From assembly GCF_037975245.1 (NCBI RefSeq), contig NC_092579.1, positions 13,066,678-13,130,677 of the forward strand: a stretch of 64,000 nt of DNA. The letters are read 5' to 3'. Below, piece after piece: positions 23,501-36,325 of the stretch. The notes under the pieces are model-generated. The model did no database searches, was not told the DNA's origin, and worked only from the letters and a program-made list of their open reading frames with translations. The stretch is from Apostichopus japonicus. Its lineage: Eukaryota; Echinodermata; Holothuroidea; Aspidochirotida; Stichopodidae. Within the stretch, counting starts at the first letter, position 1; each line of letters starts with the position of its first letter. The position numbers were made by a program, and so were the translations under genes.

Positions 23501-26500
23501 TACTATATATGGATAAACCTATACACACTGGCTTCACACTGCTATCAAGTGACAGGGAAACAGAAGTCTAACTTCTGTAAATATGTTTTCAATTTTTTGT
23601 CGCTAATATGATGTCAACTGTTTTCCAGTGTGCAGGGTATTTGCATTATATATTCTTTGCAAGTGAGCTTATAACGCGTATTATTAAGCGCTCATTATAA
23701 ATGCTTGCTCATACACGAAAAAAAGAAGTACTACTTTATAATATTACATAAGGGCTATTTCACTATTAAGGATAAGACTATTTTTCCCTCAACTTTGAGA
23801 AATGTGACATGCATGCTAATATATCACGGAAAATGCGATAATCTAACCAAAGCTGCTACAGTGACAGGGCACCGGCGGCAGTTATTAGCATATTTTTTTC
23901 CGCAATGTTATTCTACTACCCATTGCGATTACAAATAATTTTCCAATGTATAGGCCGTTTATGATGCATTCTTCGTGGGCGAGCTTATAACGCGTATTGT
24001 ATATTTAAAATGCTTGGCCATACGATGAGAATTTTTGCAGTTAACTCTCAACAAATTCCCGACACAGACGCAGTCATGACGTGTTTAAGCCAGACATGCG
24101 TTTTACTAACACATGCTGGCAGTGGCGTAGGAAGGTACTTTTGAGTGGGGGGGGGGCTGAAGACGGATGGCCGGCCTGGGGGAGGGGTCTAAGGGGGTGT
24201 CCCCCTCCCCCCTTTTGGAATTTTTTTGCATTTCCAGGTGGCCTCAGATGCAATTTGGTGCAATATAGCACACTTCAAACACCCAATCCATTTTGTAAAT
24301 AATTTTGCATTTTCACCTGGCCTTATAGATGCAATTTGGTGCTCCAAATGAGATTTTTTTCTCATTTGGAAATGAAAAAGGGGTTTTCTGACTCGCGGAG
24401 CGGGGGGCGGAATGATACTTCCGCCCCCAATATTTTTCACTGGGGGGTTGGCGCCCCCCAGCCCCAGGTTCCTACGCCCTTGCATGCTGGTATATAGCCT
24501 AAACAGAACCCACAGCCTGAAGGGGAGAGGGAGGGCGGGGGAGTGACCTTTGAATAACTCATGCAATACGCCATATGGCTACATTAGACGTTAATTCGGA
24601 AGGAAAGTACACGAAATTGTAAATTATTAATTCCAATGTCTGAGAAACTATGTCGTCCTATAAATGTTCTTTTTTTTCGAAGTGGGAATGATCTACGCGT
24701 ATTCACTGCCTATAGATAAGCTACAAAGCCCCAAGTATGTTGCAAAAGTAAAAAAAAAACGGTAATTCTGTGATCAAACTTGAATAACCCCGTAAATATA
24801 TACTATACCCTATATGCTTGCTATGTAGGCCATGGTGCTGATCAGCCCTGCTCATATTAAACTTAGTGTATGACGTAATTGGTCGGTATAAAATGATGAA
24901 TATTCAAAGCAACATACCGGGCTAGATCAGCTTGTTCACAGATGAGCTGGTTGCATATTTCATGTGTCTCTCGCATAGTATCCATGTGGGATTGGACCTG
25001 GCTCTTCAAGCCGCGTGTGTAAGATACCATCAATTGAAAATGATGTTGTGTGGCATCTTGGACATGCGCAGAAAGGAGGTCTCTCTTAACCTGCAGGAAG
25101 AATCAAATGCACTTGAGATTGTATATGATAACTACCCACTCCACAAATATATGCAGTTCATAACCTGCAAGAGTGTATGTATGCAAATTTCACCAGAATG
25201 TTTAAATTATGCTCCTCTTAAACATGGCAAAAAGAAAATTTGACCTGGACTATTCTTTTTAAGTTTCATGTGCATTTGATTGATTGGTTAAGGAAATTCT
25301 CGGTAGCGTCATGCCATAAGACGTGCGACACGCACATGGCGCGTGTTCCCTCATGGCTGAGAACGCACCTGTTCATTGCAACCCATTTCTTGAAAAGAAC
25401 ACGGTACGACCACATCTGGGCAGTCACCCTCATCGCAGTCGAGATGCGCCTTTAACTGTAGAGGAAAAAAGAAGAGGTTTTGTTTAGTCAGGAAATCGCA
25501 TTAATACTATCTATTCAAAACTATCATTTACCGTATACTTCTACGAGAAAAACTTCGTTGTTTACTCTGTCTCAGCTTCCTGTTCATTGCTTGGTGCGAG
25601 ATGAAACGTTGGAAATATTACCAAGGCTCCCGAAGCATGCATTTCCTGTGCTGCATATGATTTTGCTGTCAATAAAATGTTGACATCCTCACATTATGAA
25701 CCATGCAGTAATACAAACGCAACAAACTTGATCTCTTTATGGACTTTTAGTATTATTGCTCAAGTTCAGTTTGATTGGCGAACCACCTGCCAGTTACGTA
25801 TTTGCATGTCTGCAAATAATGTGTTAAAGTCTCAATACGTGTTTGCTGATGAATTTCGTGAAAACAACTTCCGAAGCAGATTCAATGTTTCTCATTCTAA
25901 ATGCAATATGACCAGGTGGGTTTAATGGAGAAAAGCTGTCGCAATCGAAAGAAAGAATTTTATTTTCTGTTGCCCTTTATGGCGCGAACGATTTATAGTA
26001 AAATCACTGCGACCGCCCATATCAGCATGTTCATTACCCAAATGTAACCTATATATACTCCTATCGTCCACCCAATTTCACGAAGGAAACGTCTGAAAAC
26101 ACCTTTTATTCCGTGCAATAAAAGGAAATGACACAATTTCGCAATCTACATCGGTAGACCGAAAGAAAGGTACAATTCAAATATGGACCCAACACAGGAT
26201 AGCAAACTGCAGGCCTAACGGTCGTAAACAAAACAGATTTGATTGGCGCATGATCTGTTGGGCGGGGCTTGCAAAAGTTTGTAGAATCTACGTACTCACT
26301 AAAAATTCTGGCGAACTTTATTCCGCTCAAAATGTTTAACGACAGATAACTCAATATAAGTAATGATTATTAACATGAAAATTGCATAGAACGGTGTTAT
26401 TTTCACTGAGCTTTTAGGGTAATAAGCTGGAAAGGTCGAAGTTAAAATTGGGCAAACACACATTGAGACTTTTAACTATAGGCTATACCTGTCTACAGTA

Positions 26501-29500
26501 TAGGAATTGATCACGGAGCTGTAAACTTTAGCTGAAAGCAGCATCTGAATGCCTTAGTGCACCCTATGCATGCATGCAATCACGCACGTTTCATGATATA
26601 GTTACAACGTGACAAAGTCTATAGACTCATTCCGAATCATCTGGGAACTGCTTGAGGATTCGAATCATAAACTTAATCTGCCACTTGAAAATTTCACATT
26701 CCTGGAAACAGGACGGGGAATTCGATTTCTTTACCATTTGGCAAGGTTGTTACCATGTTCAAATGTTTATCCTAGCAATGAACTTGTACATTAAGTATAT
26801 TATGACATGCACTTGATCTAACATGTTTTTTTTTTATATGGTTTGGGTAAACTATCAAAAAGACAGGCATCATGATTTTGTTAGCACAGACAAATACTAG
26901 TGAGTAGTAGTAAGTGACACGTATTAGGGAATTTGGCAGTATGATACGCATGCGTATAGTAAATGTCAGTATTTACACACTATAGGTACGATTCAGTCTT
27001 CATGATGTTGCAAAAGTTAATGTAAGTCTCGATACATCTTCGAGGTGTATAGCGATGTAAACATAGAATGTAACTGCGCATGACGGTAGAGTTGACAAGT
27101 ATATAACATGGATATTAGTTTCATGTATATAAGGAATCTGGGTGCAGGGGTTGTGCTGCCGAGAAAGGCAACTGGGATGGGGAGTGTTGGATAGGGCAAA
27201 GAAATCAAACAAACTTACCTGTTCCCTCAACAAATCGGTTTTTCCACACAACGAACAGCTGACAGGATGACGAGGACATACTTGAAAATGTGGCTAAAGA
27301 GAAACATACGAATTTTAGCTCAATTAAATTTTTCACGACACAAATTCATTACTTTTAATTGTCAATCATCCCACGTTTGACAAACGAAACTTAGGCTGTT
27401 AACAGACTGGTTATTGCTACTAGGCCTATATAAAACGGGTAAGCATTGCACAAATGCGTGTGGTATTTTCAATTACTTATACATAACACTTTTTTGATAT
27501 AATGAAAATTGAAAGCTGCATATGAATTTAAACCTTACATATATAAATAATTAATGTAAAGATTGTAATACTGAAACAAACATTTCTATGTTATATAAGT
27601 CGCGATCCTTCAACTGCTCCACCCCGTTGTCATTTGTTTTGCGCATTAAATGAAAATAAAATGCATGGTAAACTTCACTGAAAATACGTTGAAATACAGT
27701 TTGTCACCAGCAGTGCCCTTTCGCAACTTTTTGCCAAGGGACTTCATTATGCCCAGGGTGACCTCGGTGATTGAATCCAGCACGAATGCGGTCGAGGCTC
27801 CACTATTCAATAAAACCAACATATAGGCCTACAAGTTCTAGCGAGGACGCTTAAAAAAAGCAATTGATTCGACAAATTGGCATATGTGCATTTGCTTTGT
27901 CGCTAATGGACACGGGGGGGGGGGGGTGGGCTGAATGGAAGATTGTGAAAGTGAAGAAAATTAGAACTTTACCGTCAAATCACGATGAACGATGTTTTCT
28001 TTGCAATAAGAACAAGTAATAATTCGCAGCGGACATTCTTTGCCATGTTGCTCAGCATGCTGTTGGATAAACTCCTCTCCACAGCCGTTTTGACATGCGA
28101 CCAGAGCAAACTCGCATTGATCACCGTGTTCCTGTCGGTAAACAATGGTAAATGTTTAAATATTATTTGCACGATAAATATGCAGTGGCGTAGGAAGGTA
28201 CTTTTGAGTGAAGGGGGGGGGCTGAAGACTGATGGCCGGCCTGGGGGAGGGGTCTAAGGGGAGGGGGTGTCCCACTCCCCTTTGAAAAGTTTTGGCATTT
28301 CCAGGTGGCCTCAGATGCAATTTGGTGCAATATAGCACACTTCAACACCCACTCCATTTTGTAAATAATTTTGTATTTTCACCTGGCCTTAGATGCAATT
28401 TGGTGCTCCAAATGAGATTTTTTTCTCATTTGGAAATGAAAAAGGAGTTTTCTGACTTGCGAAGCGGGGGGGGGGGGGGAGGCGGAATGATACTTCCGCC
28501 CCCATATTTTTCACTGGGGGGGCTGGCGCCCCCAGCCCCCGGTTCCTACGCCCTTGTAAATATGTCATTGGCTCACTGAGGCTCGTGACTATAGTCACCA
28601 ACCGTTAACAAACTCACGTGATTCTAAAATGTTGAGAAAAACAAAATTTGTATACGTTATCATGTTTACGGTGTAGTTCGTCACATTGTCTGCCCCTGCA
28701 TGCACCTGCAGGGGAATTATCTAAAGGTTTACGGACATCTAGAAACAACATTGTCCTAATCTCTCTAATTGTAAAACGTTTTTGCAGAGGTGATAGCAAA
28801 CGCCGAGGTGGGGAGAATGTTACGGGGTGAGCCTGTGTGAAAGCCATGGACTATGCAATTTAGTTTAATATTTGTACCCCTCAACATCAAGGAGTACGCT
28901 TTCATTTACTTACCTCAAGATATCGTAACTCGGCGGTCCATGAACAACCTCTTTCTTTATTTACGCATAACACTTTCTGAGATAAAACCTCTCGCTTCAC
29001 AGCCAGGTCCTCAAATAGCTGTTATGAGATAAAAAATAAATAAATAAACAGAAAATGTGGCCCCAATTTTGATGGAATTTTAATTAACCAATGTATATTA
29101 TCAACAGTTACAATGCACTGGCGCGTGCACACTGTATTGTCCACACTGCACATAACTAAAGAAAAGCAAAAATAGTTTAGCCATTATGTCAATTGACTGT
29201 TGGTAGTTATTAATGTTTAAATGAAAATAGAGACAAATTTGACGTGACCAAGTTCGTTATTCATACCGAGAAATACATTTTCAAGTGATATATTGTGCTT
29301 ATATTGATCGATCCTTGAAACGGCCTGCATTTCATCCCCATCGTGTAAAAGTAACACATGTTAACTTGTTGAAAGTTATACGCATGCGCAGTGCATTATT
29401 AAATCTCTGTATTAACGTGAATATTGTAACATCGTCGTTCTTGTGTGACTGACACTGTTTGGTTACAAAAGCATACGATAACTTTCTGAAGTCTGTGGGG

Positions 29501-30937
29501 GTTCTAAAATGACGTTATCAATCACATACATGTCACACAGTAGTTAAGCTAGTGGATCACCTTTTGAAAATATATAGGTCAATATGCAGTGAGGGTTCTT
29601 GGTGTATTTTTAGTTCCAGTCATGATTGTGAAAATTTCCCTATCAATAAGCAGCAAAATGTTTTATTAGTTCGCTAAATACCCGTCGAGTTTAAAGCGGC
29701 CTTCTTATATTCGAATCCGATGGTGTTTTTGAATGATTAGAAATGGAAGTTGAACTTGTCGATTCTATGCAGTGCAGTATTGTTGTAGTTAAGACTATCA
29801 AAACCAGGCTTACCCTGTGCTGCAGGGGGTTGTAAACATGAAGAAAGAAATAAGACCAAAAAATAGACTGAAATGAAGAAATGAGTATTGCGCATGCGTA
29901 TCAAACAAACCAACGATATACCAACGGACCCTTACCTCAGTTTTAAGATCGAAAATAATCTTGTCAATTGGACATTTCGTTACTGCCTGTGACCTGTAAC
30001 GAGAATAGAAGATTTAACATTTTACATGCATATGTGAAATAGTTATTATAGCCTACACAATTATTGATCAATTATTCATGATGCGATATTCTGGCAGTTT
30101 AAAGTCGCATTACCATAGTAATGAAAGGGCGGAAGGTTCACATCGAGGCACACAAATGAAATACTTTACAATAAGTATGAAATTGTTTTTTCAGCTCGTT
30201 CTTTGTATCCCGTAAGTCCAATCAATTCTGCCAAGGTATAGGCCTATAACTCTCCGTCGGAGTAAATTGTGGCTATCTGTCATTGTATATACTACATTTT
30301 CAGAGGTGCAATATTTGGTGCTATGCACTTCATGTCACACAACTCTGTAATACTTCACGGATGCATGGTTGACACGTGCGTTGGAAACTCTAGGTACTAG
30401 GTAAATTGCAAGTTGGGTACGGCGAAACTCCACAATTCCAAGCTGGTACGTTCTCACAAGGCAGTGCATAAACATGTCGTTACCTCGCTCAACAGTTAAC
30501 ATAAAATTCTGGCTTTTTAGAAAGAAATCCAATATACGGTCTATTTTAACCAAATGTGTGAATTAGACGATAAAAGTGCAAGTTGCTTATGATATAAAAA
30601 CAATTAACATTGTGGTTTCCGGGTTACTTCCACCAGTCTTTTTTAAGCATTTTTATTAAATCACCGAATAATATTACCCCAAAATGCTAGTATAAAATAA
30701 GACTACTCACCCGCAAGCTTTTTTGATACATGCACGACAGAACCTGTGCCCACACTTGGTCTGAACTGGCTCTCTCAGTCCCGCGAGGCAAACGGGGCAA
30801 GTATACTTTTTGTCTAGACTTGGCTCAAAATTGGCTTCAAATCCATATTTTTCTTCTACGCTAGCCAACTTTGATGAACGGGAACTTCTGGCTGTTCGCA
30901 CAGAGCTGGTAGAGCTATTTCTCGACTGGGATGGCAT
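20536..30937 (-). CDS. TRAF6: TRAF6, E3 ubiquitin ligase adaptor of TNF/IL-1/Toll signalling
   Basis: TRAF6 makes K63-linked ubiquitin chains downstream of IL-1/Toll and TNF-family receptors. Eight exons join in phase: 30937-30711, 29993-29936, 29018-28914, 28131-27973, 27293-27219, 25455-25369, 25090-24918 and 21058-20536, giving 468 residues (human 522). The RING spans about 47-86 (CPVC, CGHRFCRAC, then CPID) with aspartate as last zinc ligand, as in vertebrate TRAF6. TRAF-type zinc fingers run through about 105-260, then a coiled coil (about 245-315), then the MATH/TRAF-C domain from SGVLYWKV (320) to the end. It includes FYTSQPGYK and RGEYDDQLFFPF, both closest to the TRAF6 pattern. The long serine-rich head of human TRAF6 is replaced by a short one. 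The last intron (3.9 kb) is filled with transposons. TRAF6 fits better than TRAF2/3/4 on both RING and MATH. Confidence 0.93.
21340..23151 (+). mobile_element. Inverted-repeat element, family D, copy 1
   Basis: It begins CAGGCGCGTATCCAGG and matches the element at 31642-35382 along its length (apart from later insertions there): a purine tract, the clause TGACGCATTT.GGGA, the hairpin module, GCGCGCTACGCGCGC, and a tail with GGGCTGACGG. Its right end stops at AATCCTG, lacking the last 12 bp of copy 2. A 5-bp direct repeat CTGAG flanks it (21335-21339 and 23152-23156). It has no transposase and is non-autonomous. It lies in the last TRAF6 intron, antisense-neutral with respect to splicing. Confidence 0.75.
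21393..21540 (+). repeat. Long purine tract within family D copy 1
   Basis: About 145 bp almost only A and G on the plus strand, with a handful of C or T. The equivalent tract is at 31690-31845 in copy 2. Lysine/arginine/glutamate-rich reading frames over it are products of composition. Confidence 0.9.
24120..24482 (+). mobile_element. hAT-like MITE, family A, copy 1
   Basis: The element runs from CAGTGGCGTAGGAAGG to GGTTCCTACGCCCTTG (inverted ends) and is bounded by a perfect 8-bp duplication CATGCTGG (24112-24119 and 24483-24490). It is 363 bp with no coding content. The motif GATGCAATTTGGTGC occurs twice inside. It sits in the last intron of TRAF6. Confidence 0.93.
28183..28556 (+). mobile_element. 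hAT-like MITE, family A, copy 2
   Basis: Same ends and same interior as the copy at 24120, 374 bp, with a perfect 8-bp duplication TAAATATG (28175-28182 and 28557-28564). It lies in the TRAF6 intron between the exons at 29018 and 28131, only 52 bp from the latter's acceptor. Close similarity to copies 1 and 3 suggests recent spread. Confidence 0.93.
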
Positions 30938-30939
30938 CG

Positions 30940-31640
30940 TGAAATTATTTCAGGAATATGGTAAGAATTAAATGATTGACAAAAGACACGTCGTTATACT
31001 GCTCGTTGGAAGAGGAAACTTAATGTCCCAGTGTATAGTCAGCTTTATCGAGGCAAATTGATTGATATTGTGCATTCAAAGCGACCACAAACGATTATTC
31101 GGGAGTGTCCGATACAAACAGTTGCTCAAACCAAACTAAATCATTCAGCATGAATCCCAGAACCAGCACACTGTATCAGGCTTTATTCGTTGAGAACTTT
31201 ACTGGCTGCAGCTGAGAATGTTTACAGGCATGCTAACATGCTTTGTGTCGTTGCGAAACAAATTCCTCAGTCTATGGAAGCATGAACTTAATTTACATGG
31301 TTTCAAAGTGTCTTTAGTTTGATAAAGCATTTCTGAGGTTCGTTATCGGTTAACCAGAGTTCCAGCCGAAAGTAACACAATTGTGGTGCAAGTGTTTTCC
31401 AGTAAGGCCTATACCAAAAAATAACCTGCTTTTGCTTTGATGCACATTGATTCCAACCGTGGCATGTTGTTCAGTCCGACTCGTGGCCAACGCGTCTGTA
31501 AAAAAACAATAATATTGGAATGTTTTGTACCACGTTTCACTCAATACTGTTCTTCTAAGAGGACCCCTCGGACCCCTCCCCCCCCCCATTGCAACCAATT
31601 GCGAAGCCGACACACAGTTCCTTCTCATATACATACATAT
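30940..31640. other. TRAF6 5' flank, nothing else recognised
   Basis: About 700 bp upstream of the TRAF6 start codon up to the family D element. It should hold the TRAF6 promoter. A GGCCTATACC (about 31405) is related to the TAGGCCTA motif seen elsewhere. No TATA box or clear factor site could be assigned. Confidence 0.5.
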
Positions 31641-31689
31641 ACAGGTGCGTATCCAGGGGGGGGCGTTGGGGGCGCGCGCCCCCCGGGTA

Positions 31690-31845
31690 AGAAAAAGAGG
31701 AGAGAAAAAAAAAGAGAAGAAAAAAGAGGGGAAAAAGAGGAGGAGGAGAGGAAGGAAGGAAGGGAAAAGAAAAAGAAGAAAGAGAGAAGAAGGAGAAAAG
31801 GAGGGAGTAAAAGAAAAACGCGAAGACACCGGGAAGAGAAAGAGG
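31690..31845 (+). repeat. Long purine tract within family D copy 2
   Basis: About 155 bp nearly pure A/G on the plus strand, aligned with 21393-21540. It has kept its purine bias although single positions have changed between the copies. Confidence 0.9.
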
Positions 31846-32772
31846 AACAGTGACATCATTACAGCGCTGAAGGGTAGCCAGTGACGGATCAATGATTTCG
31901 TAAAAGTGTGCCTCACCCTACCCCTTACACCGACAAATCCATTTTTTTGACGTTCCCATTTTCCTCTCTCACTAATGATCTATATATATACTATATATGG
32001 TCTATCATAACGCGTGTATAGAATTGTGCTATGAAACCAACTGTGGCTGGTCTCGAACTCGACCGTGTCGTCGGGGAACATGACGCATTTTGGGATGGGG
32101 GCGACCGCCCCCCCCCCCCATTCAGCATTTTTTTTAAATGATATCGCTAAGTAATTTCAAAATAGAAAGTGCTTAGATGCAACTTACAAGGCCTGGGAAG
32201 TGTCATTTCCAGCGATCTGGGAGACATTTTCGGCCAAAATTTGCTTGTACGCTTCGCGCTAACAAATGGTCCTGGGTAGTGCCATTTCCAGCGATCTGGG
32301 AGGCATTTTCGGCCAAAATTTTCTTGTACGCTTCGCGCCAAACTATGGTGGCGCTACGCTTAGATAATTTGCCTACAGGCTTCGCCCCTCCCTTGGCAAA
32401 TTCCTCGCTACGCGCCTGTTCGAATTTGTAACGCAAACAGCAGATATCACATCATATCAGTGAGCATGAAAATGGCGTTCCAGGATGAAAATCCTCAAAA
32501 CTGTCCGACATGCCTGCAAAAATAACCAAAATTTTTCGCGCGCTTAGCGCGCGTTCAACGTGTCAATGTCAATATCATATAAGCAAGCATCGGTTATTAT
32601 ATCGCATGCCATCATGTACCGTACGGTCCGCTAAAATTGCGCAGTATACCGCGGGATGCTAATGTAAACAACGACATGTCTCATGTAGATGTATAAAAAG
32701 CATGGAGGTCCAATTATGTCAAAAGTTTCTTTTACATTAGTAATGGCGAATTAGGGGCTGCACCCCGCCGCG

Positions 32773-33157
32773 CAGTGGCGGAGCGTCCATACGGTCAGGG
32801 GGGCGGGGAATGCCCCCCCCCCCTGACGGACTCAAATGGACTGCTGGCGCCTTTTTCAGCTCTTTACCACTTTTTACTTATTCTAGATTATTGACTTTTT
32901 TTATTGCGCTCTCATCTACTTATTGACATTTGTCACATTTTGTTGGTGTAATTTGGCGATGACACCCTATTCTTCGTTTATCTGCAAATTAGCCAGGCCC
33001 TGAAAGGGTCATTTCCGGCGATCTAGGGAGTATCTTTACTCAAAATTTGTCTGTGCGCTACGCGCCAACCAGTGGTGGCGCTCCGCTTAGATAGTGTCGA
33101 AAGCGCCCCTACAGACCATTCTCGCCCTCCTGACCAATACCCCTAGCTCCGCCACTG
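32773..33157 (+). mobile_element. hAT-like MITE, family C, copy 1, nested in family D
   Basis: Ends are CAGTGGCGGAGCGTCC and CTAGCTCCGCCACTG, flanked by a perfect 8-bp duplication CCGCCGCG (32765-32772 and 33158-33165). The empty site is visible in the other family D copy at about 22480-22500. It is 385 bp, non-coding, and contains the shared hairpin module at about 33000-33100. Confidence 0.93.
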
Positions 33158-33379
33158 CCGCCGCGCCTCCTACGCCTATGTGTGTAGTGTTCGGTTTCGG
33201 AAATATCTGCTATTTTTTCATTTCCTTCAACCAAGTTTTATAATAGCCGTTATAAGAGGTTTAGTATTTGTACACCAATAAATTAACTGTGTCTGAATTT
33301 TCGAAAATTTCTGACCAACATTCTGCATCACACTTCCCTCTACTCGTGCAATTTTGACCGGTCTGTTAGGGGTTGAAGG

Positions 33380-34910
33380 CAGGGACGTAGCCAGGGGGGA
33401 GCAGGGGGAGCGACCGCCCCCCTTTCAGTGTCGATTTTTTTTTTTAAACTGTTGTTTTTTTAGCATGGTATTTTGTCAGTGCTCTTTTGATCTTGAATAC
33501 TCGTCAGCTCCGTTAACTCGATTATAATCGTAGTAACATTCACGCCTACTGATTCAACTACTAACTTAGTTTGGCAGATGCAATTAGCTAAATTTAGCCT
33601 ATAGCCTATTACAAGCCTACAGTTGGCCACTGCGTAATAAAATACATATTGCCTACCTAACCGCACTCTATGGAATGTCACGAACCGTATGCACAACAAC
33701 GTCGACAACGTTCGTTTTCATCCTTTCTATGATTCGTCCTAAGTTGTGCACGAACAGCATGTTATGAAGCTAAGCTAGCAATCGTACGTGATACGCACTT
33801 CCTTTAAATAATTATTACACTGCTAACGATAACGATATTTGTTTTTAGGCCACTGCATATCTGGCTATATTACAAAATATGAAAGTTTATATTGTCCATC
33901 AGTTAAGTTTGTCAAATGTATTAAAGTCCAGACATTGGACTATAAACAAGAATCATCCTACTGGAAAAATTGTAAAAGAGTACTATGTTTGTCTTTCTGA
34001 TATATTATGTAAAAGAACATGTAAAAGAATTCAAACAGGAAACAAAATCTGCTGATAATATGATATCCGTGATCAGGGGCGTAGCCAGTATGTAGCACTG
34101 TAGGCCCGGGCCTAGACTTTTTTTGGCCAAGTTATCTTTTTTAAAAACACCCATATTTCAAATCCATAAGTTTGCTGGACGAGTTTAAGAGTCCAGACAG
34201 GAATAACTATTGAAATGAACGTAGCAAGAATATGGCTAAATTAGGTGACCTAGTCTTCTAATTTAGGCTGTCATTTCTATCGCATGCCGTTTCATTCAAC
34301 ACTCTACCCGCTGAAAAAGTCTAGAATCCGATCTTGTCAGTTTTTTTAACTTCTAGTTAAGAACCCGTTTACGCAGATAATATTTCAATTGAGAAAACAG
34401 TTGAGAAATTTGCATCAGATGGCAATCGTCGGATAGCTCTCGCCTTCTCTAATATTAGGCTAACTTAAACATTTACAGTTGTATCAAAGACAATTACTGG
34501 CTATAGTTGTATCAAAGACATTTCTGGCCTATCTATATATGTATCTACAAGTATCAGCAGTTGAAAAGTAAGACTACTCTGTACATGTACTTTGCTAATT
34601 TTAAATACCGAACGATTATGTAGTATTGAATTACGTACTATTTTAACTCGTTTGTTTTTTTGGGGTTTAAAAGTGATATTGAATGAGGTGTCTCAAGTTA
34701 GCAAGAGGCCATGGAACCAGAATGAACACTCGGGAAGGGCCGTTTCCGGCCATCTGGGGGGTTTGTAAAACCAAAATTTGTCTTGTACGCTCCGCGCCAA
34801 CCGATGGTGGCGCTCCGCTCAGATAGTCGTGCCTACAATTTTGAAAATCCATATCAGTCGCAAAAAGTGCTCCCCCCCCCCCCTTTCAAATTCCTGGCTA
34901 TACGTCGCTG
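33380..34910 (+). mobile_element. hAT-like element, family E, nested in family D
   Basis: It begins CAGGGACGTAGCCAGG and ends CCTGGCTATACGTCGCTG. A perfect 8-bp duplication GTTGAAGG lies on both sides (33372-33379 and 34911-34918), and the other family D copy shows the filled-in site at about 22695-22705. It is 1531 bp with no recognisable transposase. Its right part has one hairpin module (34735-34830). A second start-like CAGGGGCGTAGCCAG at 34074 may mark a further insertion whose other end I did not find. Confidence 0.9.
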
Positions 34911-35384
34911 GTTGAAGGTAGTTTTTCTATATTGGTTGTCCATAGATGAAATTTTGTACAACATTATGGGTATGTTTTGAAGTGAGTTTATTCACGAGAA
35001 ATGTGAATTTTCAAATTCTGAACAAATTTGGGGCTTAAAACCTTGAAAAGTGGGGCTGACGGGTATTGTGGGCCGCGACGTAGAATCACCTACAAAAGCA
35101 AAGACCCACAGGACATGCGAACAGGTCGAACATGACGTGTGCAGGGTTGACAATCTTCAAAAAGGTTATGGATGGAAAAAAAACTATTAGGAAATACTTC
35201 GTTCTCAGGCCAAAAGTGTACATCTGGTTGGTCATTTCAAGCCCGAGAAGTGTCTTTTCCGGTGATCTGGGGGAGTATCAAAACCAGAAATTTTCTTGTA
35301 CGCTGCGCGCCAACCGATGGTGGCGCTCCGCTTAGATAGTAATTCGCGCCCCCCGGGTTAGAAAATCCTGGATACGCGCCTGAT

Positions 35385-36250
35385 ATAGGTATTAAACATG
35401 CATGCTAGTATAGGGATGCATCACAATGTGACACATATAAGAGAGTATTGTTAAAGATTTCTCCTTGCCATGCACATTAGCATGTGAAAACAGTAAACCA
35501 TGAATTGATCAGTCATTTTGTTCACCTGCAGTGTACTATGGCCACACCCCAATTATCTGTGAATAATAAAGTAAAGACCAGGCTAATGAAATACATACTT
35601 CATGGAAAGATTTATAACCCGGACAGAATATTTCATGTTGTTTACGACCTTATCTGGCTTCATGTTCGCTTCCCTTTTTTAAGATTTCTTGTACAGAAAT
35701 TATAAAAGAATTACTTCGTTACTTATTCGAAGTAACCATATCAGTTTTGTAGTATTTGCGACTTGGAGTCACTTTAGAACGTCTAACACATATACCAGTT
35801 GGAGCGAGCAGCCAGTTATTGAAGAAATATTGATAAGGAAGTTTTAAATAGTGCCCATCAGTTTCATAAACAATATGTTCCAGTGATAAGCACGGGAAAA
35901 GGTAGTACCATATGCTTGCAGACTGTGAAGGTGGAGAATGGGTGATGGGGGGGGGGGGGATCTATAATGGCTAATCGATCAGCACATTCATTATGTTCTT
36001 TTGTTTAGACAAAATTTATGTCATGTACAAATGTTGCTACAGCTAGTACATACAAGGAATTTACATTGCTTTTGGTCCCCATATTGTCCTGTGTCTTATC
36101 CTGCAGCTCCAATTATTTCTCTCAGTAAACTAACGTACGGCGACAGACAAATCTAGTGACAAGTTTTTTCGTGAAATAACACATGGAACATGCTGTGCAC
36201 AAGTTTGTGTTTTCGGGGAAATCCCGTAAGTCATGTGACCTCTTTTCACC
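35385..36250. other. UNK 5' flank, no gene recognised
   Basis: AT-rich spacer with a G run at 35946-35958. No coding exon or repeat end was recognised until the promoter elements next to the UNK start. Confidence 0.5.
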
Positions 36251-36262
36251 TGTCAGGTATGG

Positions 36263-36294
36263 TGACGTCATACTGTGTGATTGGCTATGCAAAT
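36263..36294 (+). promoter_or_regulatory. UNK promoter cluster: CRE, inverted CCAAT and octamer
   Basis: Within 32 bp lie a full palindromic CRE TGACGTCA (36263-36270), an inverted CCAAT box ATTGG (36280-36284) and an exact octamer ATGCAAAT (36287-36294). The UNK start codon is at 36326, so either the 5' UTR is very short or these sites are within it. The match to three known consensus sites is exact; activity is inferred. Confidence 0.6.
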
Positions 36295-36325
36295 GTACAT
36301 TTCGCGGGCTCAGGCTAAATCCAAA

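Larger units (their letters stand above)
31642..35382 (+). mobile_element. Inverted-repeat element, family D, copy 2, with two nested insertions
   Basis: Ends are CAGGTGCGTATCCAGG and CCTGGATACGCGCCTG, a 16-bp inverted repeat with one mismatch. A 5-bp direct repeat ATATA flanks it (31637-31641 and 35383-35387). Without the two inserted elements (32773-33157 and 33380-34910, plus their 8-bp duplications) it is about 1.8 kb, the same as copy 1. It differs from copy 1 by a second tandem hairpin module at about 32190-32375. It fills most of the gap between TRAF6 and UNK. No transposase was seen. Confidence 0.85.

Noticed and set aside
20536-30937. Assignment to TRAF2, TRAF3 or TRAF4
   Set aside because: The RING with CGHRFC and a final Asp ligand, and the MATH block RGEYDDQLFFPF, follow the TRAF6 pattern more closely. 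A phylogenetic tree would settle it.
31642-35382. An LTR retroelement between TRAF6 and UNK
   Set aside because: The ends are inverted, not direct, repeats, there is no coding for any retroelement protein, and the length is explained by nested MITEs.
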